Below are positions 1 through 8,502 of a stretch of 64,000 bases of DNA, piece by piece. This stretch comes from Gemmatimonadota bacterium. Lineage in GTDB: Bacteria; Gemmatimonadota; Gemmatimonadetes; Gemmatimonadales; GWC2-71-9. Each line of letters starts with the position of its first letter. Position 1 is the stretch's first letter. The notes below the pieces were generated by a model, which made no database searches, was not told where the DNA came from, and saw only the letters and a program-made list of their open reading frames with translations. The DNA lies in the NCBI GenBank assembly GCA_027294455.1, contig JAPULZ010000034.1, forward strand, positions 16,976-80,975, read 5' to 3'. The translations under genes were made by a program, and so were the position numbers.

Positions 1-239
1 CGCGCATCGCTGGGCACGCTCACCCCGGTGGCGGGGCCCACTTCCACGATTCGCCCGTTGCGGACCACGACCGTGTAGTTCCGCAGCACGCGTTCCCGAT
101 CCATGGGAATCACGTTCGCGTTGGCGAACGCGAACGCCTGATTGGTCTGAACGGGCGGCGCTGCATCCGTGGAGATTGCCGCCGCGAAAGCCGTCCCGGC
201 CACGGCAACGGCGGCAAGGCCACTCACTAGTGCTCTCAT
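1..239 (-). CDS. Amidohydrolase, N-terminal part (runs off the window)
   Basis: The visible 79 codons begin MRALVSGLAAVAVAG, a signal peptide, followed by a mature start that reads FANANVIPMDRERVLRNYTV and VVRNGRIVEVGPA. That is the usual opening beta-sandwich of secreted imidazolonepropionase-like amidohydrolases ('...V.NG.I..vG'). The metal-binding HxH would lie beyond the window edge and cannot be checked. It resembles the complete secreted amidohydrolase at 26008-27324. It follows the BlaI/M56 genes on the same strand but is 270 bases away with repeats and a hairpin between, so it is probably a separate unit. The substrate is unknown. Confidence 0.75.
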   Translation of the reverse strand, partial: MRALVSGLAAVAVAGTAFAAAISTDAAPPVQTNQAFAFANANVIPMDRERVLRNYTVVVRNGRIVEVGPATGVSVPSDA

Positions 240-362
240 CGTCCTAGATCCCTCGTGGTGTGGGGGGGGTGGAGTGCTCCGTGCCCGAAGAATCTACATC
301 ATTGTCGGCATGACACCATGGAGGCCCCGGCCGCCGGGAATGTCTTGCCCGTCAACGCAAGA

Positions 363-380
363 GCCCCGGAGGGCCGGGGC
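363..380 (-). terminator. GC-rich hairpin downstream of the M56 gene
   Basis: GCCCCGG (363-369) pairs with CCGGGGC (374-380) over a short loop. Read on the minus strand it is followed by TCTTG, so the U-tract is poor. It sits between the stop of the M56 gene and the start of the amidohydrolase and may end or attenuate transcription. Evidence is structural only. Confidence 0.3.
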
Positions 381-395
381 GCCTGCCGAGTAACG

Positions 396-508
396 GTACT
401 CAGTGATCCAGCTTGGCCGAGGACCGAGCACTGAACACGGTCGTAGGGGCGAGGCATGCCTCGCCCCTACGAAAACATTCACAACCTCTGAGCACTGAGT
501 ACTGCCCC
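396..508. repeat. Dispersed repeat copy A, with perfect 28-bp palindrome
   Basis: Bases 443-470 are a perfect 28-bp palindrome with arms GTAGGGGCGAGGCA and TGCCTCGCCCCTAC. To its right is a tail reading TTCACAACCTCTGAGCACT followed by GAGTACTGCCCC, and to its left are related pieces (GTACTCAGTG, GAGCACTGAAC). The palindrome half and the tail recur almost unchanged at 55595-55643 and, inverted, at 39616-39677. The copy ends two bases before the stop codon of the M56 gene. In RNA the palindrome would form a long stem and could act as a 3' end structure. Confidence 0.75.
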
Positions 509-509
509 G

Positions 510-3473
510 CTACCGTGTCCCCCGCAATACCCGCATGACACGACCGTGATTGTAATCCGAGTCGATCGTGTCCGCCGCGTCCATTAGCGCATCCAGGATG
601 ACCTCGTCGCTTCGGAAACGCCGGCCTAGCTCCAAGAGCACCGTGGTCTTGTCGTGATCCGAACCCAGCGTGCTCGCCACCGTGATGGCGTACAGCACCA
701 CCGCCCGATCCACGTTGGCCGGCTCGATCGCGGCCAGGAGCACGCGGCGCCGTTCGTAATCGGAGTCAAGTGTGCCGACCGCGCGGAAAAACATGGGCCG
801 CAGCGTGTTGTCCAGTGGCCGCTGGGCCACAATGGCACGCAGGATGGTCGACAACTCGTGATCCGAGTCGACGGTCATCGCCGATGCCAACACATCCTGG
901 ACCACCCGCGCCGGTAGTTCCCGGTTGGCCAGGAGCGTTTGCAAAATTTGTCTCTGCTCGTAGTCCGAGTCGATCGAATTTACCGCATCAAAGAAGGGAA
1001 CCCGCAACCCAGCGTCCAGCACATAGGTCGCCGCTGTCGCTTTCAGGATCCGACTCAACTCGTAGTCGGAATCGATCTCACCCGCCGATTCGAGCAATTG
1101 CAGGAGAATGGGATTGGTGAGGTTCGGTTGCTCGAACAGCGCACGGAGCACCCGACCCCGCTCGTAGTCCGAGTCCATGCTGTTGGTCGAACCGACATAT
1201 GTGGCGCGAATCCGATCATTGTGCAGATATTGCCCGGAAATCGCGATGAGCAATTTGGCGAGCTCGTAGTCGGACTCCAACGACCGGGCCGATTGCAGCA
1301 AGCTCAACACCAACTCGTCGTCGAGCCCCTCCTGCAACAGCATCGCCCGCAGCACGCGGCCTTTCTCGTAGTCCGACTCGAGGCTGTTTGAGGCTTGCAC
1401 ATAGGTGCTACGCACTTGAGGATCGCGCAGATAGTCCGCCGGCACCGATCGCAACAGACGGGAGAGCTCATAGTCCGACTCGATCTCGCGGGCCGCCTGT
1501 GTGAGAACATGGCGAACCTCGGCGACATCGAGCTGTCCAGACGCGATGGCCTTCTCGTAGTACCGGGCGCGGAGAAAGCTGCTGTAGGCGAGCTCCGCCT
1601 CTTGCAGCAGACCCTGGACGCCCCGCGTCTCCAGAATCCAGTCGACGCGTTCCTGCAACTGATACGAGCTGCGCCGGAAGAAGTCTTCCAGAGCCGTGGC
1701 GAGCCACGCCGCCGCCGCGGCATCGTACTGTTGTTCGTGGCGGTTGACCTGCCAGCGGCGCTCGAGCCTATTGTCGTGCTCGGAGATCTCCACTTCCCGA
1801 ATGACACGACCGTCGTCGATTGCGATGGAGAAGAATCCGCGGCGCGAGAGTCGCGCAATGTCGGTGAAGTCCTCGTTGAACTCCACCTCGCCCTCGATGC
1901 GAACCTCACCGGAGCAATCCCCCATCCACCACCGGATGGTGTGGCGATCGTCGTTGGAGTTGGAGTTCGTCCCGCGGTCGTCGTCATCGCCCGAGTCACA
2001 CTGGGCTTGGAGCGCCTGCACCCGGGCGTTGGCCGGGCGGGGTGGTAGCGGTCGTCCGGGCCGTAGGGCTGGCTGATGCGCCTCGCTGCCGAGCCCCGAG
2101 AAGTCCGCCGGATCGAAACGCTCCACCGGAGGTGCCGCCGCCGAAACCGGTGCCGGTCCTTCCACTGGTGCGCCCGCCGGCGGCGTCTCGGTGGACTGGG
2201 CCGGCTGAACGCAGGCCAGTGGCAGGACGATCGCCGCGGCAACCATCCAACTCACCATCGAGGCACGGCCGCTGACGGTACGCCGGCTCCGCGTTTCATC
2301 GAGCACATCCAACAGCCGCCCCGTGAGCTGTGAGGGTCTCGCCATGGCCACCGTCGCGAAGGCGGTGCACCGGGCAGCCTTGAGCGATCGGGCAATCTGG
2401 AGGAGGTGATTGGCGTATTCCGATGGACGGGTTCCGGCGTTCAACACCGTGTCGTCACACGCGCGCTCCCGCTCGAGACGCATCTGCCTGGCGGCGAGCC
2501 ACACAAACGGATTGAGCCAGTACACGGCACAGGCGTACCGCGCGATCAGCTGGGTCAGGTAGTCGTTCCGTCTCACGTGGGCCAGCTCGTGCAACAGCAC
2601 ATCGCGCCGGCGCATCAACGACCAATTTGCCGCTTCCCGCGGAAGCAACACGCACGGATTCCGGAAACCCCAGGTCATGGGCGTGATGGCCATGTGACTC
2701 TCGAGCAACCGCACGGGACGCCGGATCTCCAGGTCGTCGGCAATCGCCTCGGTCAGGCCGAGCAACTCGGCGTCGGCGATGGGCCGGGCCCGCCGGGCGA
2801 GGGTCCACACTCGGAGCAATCCCATGGCCAGGATGGAGACGACGAACGCCGCACCCACCGACCAAATCACGAGAATCCACACGGGCCAATCCGCCGAGCC
2901 GCGGGCCCGAGGAGCAGTTACCGGCTCCGCTTGCGGCATCGCCAGCAACAGCGGCAGCCCGACGTACGCGAGCGAATCCGCGCGGACCACTGCCCCTCGG
3001 CTCCCGCCGGGCAACATCGGCAAGACGGGACGCCCCGACCCGACCGGTACCCCGGGCCGAGGCGGCACCACCAGAACCGCGGAGGCCGCGTCCGGGACGA
3101 CCATGATGATGGGCAACTCGGGCTGCACCACGATCACCGGCACGGCGGTCGAGATCGTGATCGCCGGCGTCTCCGGCAGCCGCTCGGCACCGGGCAGGAT
3201 GAGCATCGACAGCCGATCCGCCGACGGCAGAAACGGCACCTGCCAGTGGGGTAACGCGATGGACAGCAGCGGCAGCGCCAGCAACCCGCCGAGTGCGACT
3301 ACCCAGACCTGATGGCGGAACGCCGCCGACGCGCCGCGCATGCCGAACGCTATGGCTGCCGCCACCCCAAGAATGACCGTGCCTTTGAGAAACACATCCA
3401 TCATGAGGGCCAGCCAACCCGCCGAGCTCGCGGGAACGCCGACCGCACTGAGTACCTCCAATACCCAGTTCAT
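510..3473 (-). CDS. BlaR1/MecR1-like M56 metallopeptidase with ten 34-residue C-terminal repeats
   Basis: This 987-residue integral membrane protein has an M56-type N-terminal half with hydrophobic helices near residues 25-70 and around 200-220. The zinc site is HELAH at residues 295-299 followed by RRNDY, with the usual downstream RERACDD glutamate. A further membrane segment follows near residues 405-425, then a long region rich in Pro and Ala. The last third is unusual: ten consecutive units of exactly 34 residues (102 bp), each opening with (E/D)SDYE or a close variant. No penicillin-binding sensor domain is visible. The gene follows its BlaI regulator with a TAATG overlap, so the pair should work as sensor-protease and repressor. 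The inducing signal is unknown; the repeats are the likely ligand or partner-binding part. Confidence 0.9.
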   Translation of the reverse strand: MNWVLEVLSAVGVPASSAGWLALMMDVFLKGTVILGVAAAIAFGMRGASAAFRHQVWVVALGGLLALPLLSIALPHWQVPFLPSADRLSMLILPGAERLPETPAITISTAVPVIVVQPELPIIMVVPDAASAVLVVPPRPGVPVGSGRPVLPMLPGGSRGAVVRADSLAYVGLPLLLAMPQAEPVTAPRARGSADWPVWILVIWSVGAAFVVSILAMGLLRVWTLARRARPIADAELLGLTEAIADDLEIRRPVRLLESHMAITPMTWGFRNPCVLLPREAANWSLMRRRDVLLHELAHVRRNDYLTQLIARYACAVYWLNPFVWLAARQMRLERERACDDTVLNAGTRPSEYANHLLQIARSLKAARCTAFATVAMARPSQLTGRLLDVLDETRSRRTVSGRASMVSWMVAAAIVLPLACVQPAQSTETPPAGAPVEGPAPVSAAAPPVERFDPADFSGLGSEAHQPALRPGRPLPPRPANARVQALQAQCDSGDDDDRGTNSNSNDDRHTIRWWMGDCSGEVRIEGEVEFNEDFTDIARLSRRGFFSIAIDDGRVIREVEISEHDNRLERRWQVNRHEQQYDAAAAAWLATALEDFFRRSSYQLQERVDWILETRGVQGLLQEAELAYSSFLRARYYEKAIASGQLDVAEVRHVLTQAAREIESDYELSRLLRSVPADYLRDPQVRSTYVQASNSLESDYEKGRVLRAMLLQEGLDDELVLSLLQSARSLESDYELAKLLIAISGQYLHNDRIRATYVGSTNSMDSDYERGRVLRALFEQPNLTNPILLQLLESAGEIDSDYELSRILKATAATYVLDAGLRVPFFDAVNSIDSDYEQRQILQTLLANRELPARVVQDVLASAMTVDSDHELSTILRAIVAQRPLDNTLRPMFFRAVGTLDSDYERRRVLLAAIEPANVDRAVVLYAITVASTLGSDHDKTTVLLELGRRFRSDEVILDALMDAADTIDSDYNHGRVMRVLRGTR
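540..1490 (-). repeat. Ten tandem 102-bp coding repeats (34 aa, SDYE motif)
   Basis: The DNA encoding the SDY motif (a TAGTCSGASTC-like string on the plus strand) recurs at 553, 655, 757, 859, 961, 1063, 1165, 1267, 1369 and 1471, a constant spacing of 102 bases. The units alternate: one type reads SDYELSRLL..., the next SDYExGRVLRA..., giving a 68-residue super-period. Length and hydrophobic pattern fit paired alpha helices, as in HEAT or TPR arrays, but the sequence matches neither consensus that I can recall. Confidence 0.9.
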
Positions 3474-3859
3474 TACCTTCCCTCCTTTTTTGCTTGCTCG
3501 ATCAGCTCGGCCAGCCGATCGAGTTCGGACTCGGACATGTCCTGCGCCGACATGTCCAGCAGGGTTGCGACCGCCTGCTCTGCCGAGTCCTCGAAGAACG
3601 TCCCGACCACCTGCTTCAATGCTGATTCTCGGGCCCGATCGCGGGAGACGGTCGGATAGAACACATACCGCGGACCATCCTGTTCGTGCCGCACGTGCCT
3701 CTTTTCCTCCAGCACGCGGAGGAGGGCCCGCACGGCGGAGTAGCTGGGGGGATCCGGCAGTCCTTCCATCACCTTCGCCACAGTCGCCTTTCCGCGCTGG
3801 TAGATGATGTCCATGATCTGTCGTTCCCGCCGGCTCAGTGTGGCATGCTTGCTCGCCAT
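3473..3859 (-). CDS. BlaI/MecI-family transcriptional repressor
   Basis: The 128-residue protein has the BlaI/MecI/CopY winged helix at about residues 9-70 (LSRRERQIMDIIYQRGKATV, then SAVRALLRVLEEK) and a helical dimerisation tail. Members repress their own operon until the partner M56 protease triggers their cleavage or release. The start at 3859 is supported by GGGAGG a few bases upstream. The stop overlaps the start of the M56 gene (TAATG), so the two are translationally coupled. Two tandem 18-bp dyads sit 16 bases upstream of the start, as expected for autoregulation. Confidence 0.93.
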   Translation of the reverse strand: MASKHATLSRRERQIMDIIYQRGKATVAKVMEGLPDPPSYSAVRALLRVLEEKRHVRHEQDGPRYVFYPTVSRDRARESALKQVVGTFFEDSAEQAVATLLDMSAQDMSESELDRLAELIEQAKKEGR

Positions 3860-3874
3860 CGAGCCTCCCGGTGA

Positions 3875-3910
3875 GTGCTAAATTTCTAGCATGTGCTAAG
3901 AATTTAGCAC
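3875..3910 (-). promoter_or_regulatory. Two tandem BlaI-type operators
   Basis: Bases 3875-3892 read GTGCTAAATTTCTAGCAT and bases 3893-3910 read GTGCTAAGAATTTAGCAC. Both fit GTGCTA-N6-TAGCAY, and they abut with no gap, so the 36-bp block is itself a dyad with outer arms GTGCTAAATT/AATTTAGCAC. The position just before the repressor start, and the AT-rich content in a GC-rich region, make this the likely operator-promoter. The motif differs from the TACA/TGTA core of staphylococcal MecI. Confidence 0.8.
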
Positions 3911-4006
3911 CCCGGGCTCGTGAGTCAAGCCCACTGCCCCACTGGGCGGAAGGGGAGGAGTGGACTACGGGGCGGTGCGGAGGGGCTGCCCACGCGGGGG
4001 TGGGCG

Positions 4007-4537
4007 CTAGGGTGTGGGCGTTCCGTACCTGAGTCTGAGCACGGTGGCCCGCCCATCGGCCGTGAGGGTGACGACGAAGAGATCGTCGTACTCTTGTTCG
4101 GTCAGGTTTTCGAAGGGCCCGGCACCGAGGGCGTTCACGATGGGCGGGATCGTGTTGCTGTGGCCGACCACCACCACGACCTCTCCCTGGTGGTCACTCT
4201 TGAGCGTCTCCGCCAGCTCCTGCACGTGGCTTCCACCGACGGGAGTGGTCGTCACCTCGATTCCCAGCAAATCGGCCAGGGGCTGGGCGGTGTGCTCGGT
4301 GCGCAGAAAGGGCGTGGCATAAATCGTCGTGACGTTGATTTCCCCGAGCACGTGAGCCAGGGTCTGCGCGCGAGCCTTGCCGGCCTCACTCAATTCGGGA
4401 TCCCGTTCGTTCGGCTCGCCCGCCCGCTCGGCGTGCCGGACGAGAATCACCGTGGTCGGCGTCTGCGCAAAGGCCGGGACGACTGCCACAAAAGCAAACA
4501 GGAGGACGGCGCAGATCAATCGACGTGGTCGGTTCAT
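4007..4537 (-). CDS. Secreted histidine phosphatase (phosphoglycerate mutase-like, SixA type)
   Basis: The 176-residue protein has a signal peptide (residues 1-24, cleavage after AFA) and the catalytic VRHAE motif at residues 33-37 (His35 would be phosphorylated). A second histidine lies in VVVVVGHSNT. A distal acidic residue and arginines complete the histidine phosphatase fold. Length fits the short SixA-like branch rather than mutases or phytases. Its start lies two bases after the stop of the MutS-like gene, so they are one transcript. Export implies a periplasmic phosphoester substrate, which is not known. Confidence 0.88.
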   Translation of the reverse strand: MNRPRRLICAVLLFAFVAVVPAFAQTPTTVILVRHAERAGEPNERDPELSEAGKARAQTLAHVLGEINVTTIYATPFLRTEHTAQPLADLLGIEVTTTPVGGSHVQELAETLKSDHQGEVVVVVGHSNTIPPIVNALGAGPFENLTEQEYDDLFVVTLTADGRATVLRLRYGTPTP

Positions 4538-4539
4538 CG

Positions 4540-6393
4540 TTATTCCTCTCTTTGGGCTCCGATGCCCATCAGTTGCAAGAGCCGCAACGCATTGGTGGAC
4601 GTGGCGATGCCGGGACGTAGCTTGTAGTCGAACGAAATCTCGGCCGCCCGGTTCTCTGACCCCGATGCAATCTGCTCGGAGAAATGCACGGCGTGACCCG
4701 CCTCGCGCAAATGGTCGGTATCGGCCAGGCTCAGATCGTGCGTGGTGACGGCCCCGATCGCCTCGAGTCCGAGCAGCTGGTCGATGATGTTGCGAACTGC
4801 CACCTGGCGCTCGGCGGTGTTCGTCCCCTGGAGAATCTCATCCAGCAGATAGACGAATGTCGCCCGGGACGCATCGTGGCCACGGGCGGCTTCGATGATC
4901 GTCTTCAAGCGCATCACGCCCGCCATGAAGTACGACACGCCATGCTCCAGCGAATCGTGGATCCGCATGCTCGTTGACAAGCGCGTCGGGGGAATCTGAA
5001 ACCGCGTCGCACACGCGACCCCACCGGCTTGGGCCAAGACGATGTTGAGCCCGACGGCCCGCAGCAAGGTACTCTTGCCCGACATGTTGGACCCCGTCAC
5101 CAACAGAAACGTCCCGGCCGGCCCGATCGCCACATCGTTGCACACCCGGCTGGCATCTGGCAACAAGGGGTGTCCCACGTTTCGCCCTTCGATGGCACCG
5201 AGCGCCGCTTCGTCCACCGTGGGATAGATCCACTCGGGCTGATCGTGGGCCAGCCCCGCCAACGCCGACAGCGCTTCTAGCTCCCCGAGACACTGTATCC
5301 ACCGCCGAACCAACCGGCCCGACTCGCGCTTCCACCGCTCGAGCCCGACCAGCACGTGGAGATCCCACAGTGTGAGCACCTGAATCAAACCATGAGCCGA
5401 CGAGTGGCGGAGATCGGCGAGATGGACGAGACCGTACAGCTTGCGCAATCGTTCGTGCGCCGCCTGCCCCTCATGGCTGATCGCGGTCTGGATGTCCCGC
5501 AGGGCGCTCGACGTGAACTCGTGCCCGTCGATGGTCTCGAGCATGTCGGCATACTGCTGAAACGCGCGTTCGTCGGCCGAGACAGTGCCCAACGTCGCGT
5601 CGACGCGATGCCGATAGATGGATGTCAACCACGCGTTGATGAGGATGGGGAAGACCCAGGCCACACCGGCCGCGTTGCCACCCAGGATCCAAAAGCCAAA
5701 CAACCCTACAGCTGACACACCGAGGAACGGCCCCGCTACGCGCGCCACACCCATCCCCACCGCGGCCCCGGCAGACTCGATGTCTTCCGCCCAGTCGAGA
5801 AAGCGCGCGATTCGCATCGCCGATATGCGCACCGCGGTACGGCCGTCCGCCGCCAGCGTCTGGCGAAAATCCAAGTCCGGTGCCAGTTCCGCGACGGCTT
5901 GCTGGCGGCGGCGAATCACTTCCGGCGGCGCGGGCGCCCCGAGCCAACGCGACAGCGTCTCCTGCCCCGGCGCCGTGACGACCGTGCCGAGAAGATGCAT
6001 GAGGGACGCGTGCCCGAAGAGATCCAGATCATTCGCATAGGGATGGTCCTCACGCACTTCCACCTCGTCCGGATTGGGCAGTTGATCCCACGACCGCTCC
6101 GCACGCGCTGCCGCTTCCCGATTGATTGCGACGAATGCCTCGAGACACCGAACCGTACGCTCCGCGACTTGTGAGGCGCGCACCAACACCACGAAAACGA
6201 GCATGGCGATGCCGGTGATGCTCAGGAGTAACAGCCGTGCGGCTGGAAGGTCGACAGCCAGAAGTACCGCGATGATCGCCCCGAAAAACGTCACCAGCCG
6301 GCCATTGGCCAGGCGACTTGCTCGCTGCGTCGCCGCGTCACACGCTTTGGCAAACCGCTCGCGACGGTCGTCGTAACGTGCTCGTGTGGTCAA
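4540..6393 (-). CDS. MutS-like ATPase with membrane segments
   Basis: The 617-residue protein carries a MutS C-terminal ATPase: Walker A GSNMSGKSTLL near residue 433, Walker B/D region YLLDEILQGTNTAERQ, and the conserved TTHDLSLAD segment. It lacks the mismatch-binding and connector domains of MutS. Instead it has hydrophobic stretches near the N-terminus (around residues 32-75, AVLLAVDLPAARLLLLSITG) and near residues 220-255, so it is probably membrane-anchored. This architecture is known as an uncharacterised MutS domain V family in several phyla. It is not expected to act in mismatch repair; its role is unknown. It is coupled to the secreted phosphatase downstream. Confidence 0.85.
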   Translation of the reverse strand: MTTRARYDDRRERFAKACDAATQRASRLANGRLVTFFGAIIAVLLAVDLPAARLLLLSITGIAMLVFVVLVRASQVAERTVRCLEAFVAINREAAARAERSWDQLPNPDEVEVREDHPYANDLDLFGHASLMHLLGTVVTAPGQETLSRWLGAPAPPEVIRRRQQAVAELAPDLDFRQTLAADGRTAVRISAMRIARFLDWAEDIESAGAAVGMGVARVAGPFLGVSAVGLFGFWILGGNAAGVAWVFPILINAWLTSIYRHRVDATLGTVSADERAFQQYADMLETIDGHEFTSSALRDIQTAISHEGQAAHERLRKLYGLVHLADLRHSSAHGLIQVLTLWDLHVLVGLERWKRESGRLVRRWIQCLGELEALSALAGLAHDQPEWIYPTVDEAALGAIEGRNVGHPLLPDASRVCNDVAIGPAGTFLLVTGSNMSGKSTLLRAVGLNIVLAQAGGVACATRFQIPPTRLSTSMRIHDSLEHGVSYFMAGVMRLKTIIEAARGHDASRATFVYLLDEILQGTNTAERQVAVRNIIDQLLGLEAIGAVTTHDLSLADTDHLREAGHAVHFSEQIASGSENRAAEISFDYKLRPGIATSTNALRLLQLMGIGAQREE

Positions 6394-6421
6394 GGGAAGT
6401 GCCGCCCCCGCTCAGCCCCCA

Positions 6422-8428
6422 TCAACCGGATCGTACCACCTCGACGCGGGCATCGTTGTAACACGCGCCGCCGGCCACGACGTTCACGCTCGCCGGACAC
6501 AGCGCGGTGGACGTGGAACCGTTCCGCGAGCTCTTGACCCACGCGCCTTTGGGCATGGAGACCACACCCGGGCGCACCATCGTGCGGACCTCGACGAGGC
6601 ACACGACCTCGCCGAGTTCGTTGTACACCTTGACCTGGTCCCCGTCCGCGAGGTTGCGCGGGCCCGCATCCTCCGGGTGCATCGTCACCACGAGCTCTTC
6701 GTAGTTGAACTCCCCGAGGGTGCTGCTGATCATCTTGGTGTTCGCCGGACTGATGAGTGCCAAGGGGTACCGGGTGTTCTCAGGGGGCAGGTACCCGTAC
6801 GGATCATCGCCGAGCACGGCCGGCGTCAAATCCACCAACCCATCGGGGGTTTGGGGAGACACCGTCTCGAACTGCACCGGTGTCGCGTCCGGAAACGCCA
6901 CGGGCTGGACCCCGCCGGCGTTCAGCACATCGGCGTCGGCGTTGCCGCCTGGCAGTCGCAGGTGCGCCGCGGCACGGTGGACGTAGCTCTCGGCGTCCCA
7001 ATGGAACGCCTGGTCGTCCCATCCCATCGCGCGCCCCAGCTCGGCAAACACATCGGGGTTCGAACGTGCCTCCCCTTCAGGATCGACGACCGGGGTGACC
7101 CCGGCAACCACATAACTGCCGTAGCTCACTCGGACGTCCGCGTGTTCGAGAAAAGTAGTGGCCGGAAGCAGGATGTCCGCGTACTTGGTGGTGTCGGTGT
7201 AGACCTGCTCGAACACCACGGTGAAGAGGTCGTCGCGCCGCAGGCCCTCGATGACGGCATTCTGATCTGGGGCGGTGGCAACCGGATTGCAGTTGTATAC
7301 GAATAGTCCCTTCACCGGGGCGTTCCGCATGGTGTGCTCATTCAACACCATGCCCAGTTCCGACATGTTGATGAGCCGTGTATCCGGCGGGACCGTTCCG
7401 AGCCCCTCGGCCATACGCGACCGCACCGCGCCGCTGTTACTCAGCGTGTACCCCCCACCCCGCACGCCGAATTTGCCCAAGAGTGCCGGTATGGCGAGCA
7501 CGGCCGCCACAGCTTGGCCGCCGTTGCGGTTTCGCTCGAGCCCCCAACCGCAGCGAATGACCGCCGGGGCCGCACCGGCGAAGCGCCCGGCCAGCAGTGT
7601 GATGTCTTCGTGAGGAACCCCCGTGACCTCCGCGACGCGATCCAGCGACCATTCCTCGGCTCGCCGGAGCAGCGGCTCGAGTCCCTTGGCGTGGCGGTCG
7701 AGAAACCCCCGATCGAGTTGCCCCGCGTCGTGCCACAGTTTGATCAAACCCAACGCGAGCGGCAGATCAGTTCCCGGCCGAACCGGAAGATGCAAGTCCA
7801 CCTCGCGCTGGGAGAAATTGCGCCGCGGGTCGACGATCGCGATGAACGCGCCGCGCCGTTTCGCCTCGCGGAGGTGCGGCACGAAGTGGATGGAAGAGGC
7901 TTTGGGATTAGCGCCCCACACGATGATGGACTGCGCCATGGGGTAGTCCTCGAAGGCAACACCCGGCATCTTGCCGTACATGGCCGTGGCCACGGCCGTG
8001 GTCGGCGCCGCGCACAGCGTTTTCTGAAGACGGGACGCCCCGAGGCGTGCAAAAAACAGGGCATCGATGAACCCATCGGTGAGCATCCCGTTCGAGCCCC
8101 CGTAGTTGTACGGCAGGACGGCCTCCCCACCCCACTGCTCCACGATCTGTTTGAAACGACCTGTGATGGTCGCGATGGCCTCGCCCCAGGAGATGCGGTC
8201 GAAACGGCCCTCGCCCTTGGCACCAACCCGCCGCATCGGGTACAGGAGTCGATCGGGGTGATACAACCGCCGGTCGAACCGCGCGAGCTTGCTGCAGATG
8301 AACCCGCTGGTTGCCGGGTGCCCGTTCCCCGCGGCGATCTTGGCGACACGACCTTCCTCGACAGTCACGTCGAGCGAGCAGGTATCGGGACAATCTAGGG
8401 GACAGGAAGTGGCATGTACCGTGGCCAT
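6422..8428 (-). CDS. Molybdopterin oxidoreductase (DMSO reductase superfamily)
   Basis: The 668-residue protein starts with a [4Fe-4S] motif CPLDCPDTC (Cys9, Cys13, Cys17) completed by Cys45 (GFICSK). It continues with regions typical of formate dehydrogenase/thiosulfate reductase-like catalytic subunits, for example SIIVWGANPKASSIHFVPHL and IVDPRRNFS. The segment LCAAPTTAVATAMYG lies where the Mo ligand usually sits, so Cys is a candidate ligand. There is no Tat signal, so it should be cytoplasmic. No iron-sulfur or membrane-anchor partner subunit is encoded nearby, so it may work alone or with a remote partner. The substrate cannot be assigned. Confidence 0.88.
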   Translation of the reverse strand: MATVHATSCPLDCPDTCSLDVTVEEGRVAKIAAGNGHPATSGFICSKLARFDRRLYHPDRLLYPMRRVGAKGEGRFDRISWGEAIATITGRFKQIVEQWGGEAVLPYNYGGSNGMLTDGFIDALFFARLGASRLQKTLCAAPTTAVATAMYGKMPGVAFEDYPMAQSIIVWGANPKASSIHFVPHLREAKRRGAFIAIVDPRRNFSQREVDLHLPVRPGTDLPLALGLIKLWHDAGQLDRGFLDRHAKGLEPLLRRAEEWSLDRVAEVTGVPHEDITLLAGRFAGAAPAVIRCGWGLERNRNGGQAVAAVLAIPALLGKFGVRGGGYTLSNSGAVRSRMAEGLGTVPPDTRLINMSELGMVLNEHTMRNAPVKGLFVYNCNPVATAPDQNAVIEGLRRDDLFTVVFEQVYTDTTKYADILLPATTFLEHADVRVSYGSYVVAGVTPVVDPEGEARSNPDVFAELGRAMGWDDQAFHWDAESYVHRAAAHLRLPGGNADADVLNAGGVQPVAFPDATPVQFETVSPQTPDGLVDLTPAVLGDDPYGYLPPENTRYPLALISPANTKMISSTLGEFNYEELVVTMHPEDAGPRNLADGDQVKVYNELGEVVCLVEVRTMVRPGVVSMPKGAWVKSSRNGSTSTALCPASVNVVAGGACYNDARVEVVRSG

Positions 8429-8502
8429 GTTCCGAATCTACCATGGAACATGGCCGCCGTCAGCGAGGCCGATACAATGTGGGACCGAGCACTACAATCC
8501 CT

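Noticed and set aside
553..1480. CRISPR-like array suggested by even 102-base spacing
   Set aside because: The period is coding, keeps one reading frame in the M56 protein, and the spacing matches 34 residues. There are no unique spacers or cas genes.
7050..7065. tRNA T-loop-like GGTTCGAAC
   Set aside because: It is inside the conserved molybdopterin oxidoreductase gene and no cloverleaf can be drawn around it.
8429..8502. Gap between the oxidoreductase and saccharopine dehydrogenase-like genes as a promoter or small gene
   Set aside because: Seventy-four bases with no clear hexamers, terminator or reading frame.
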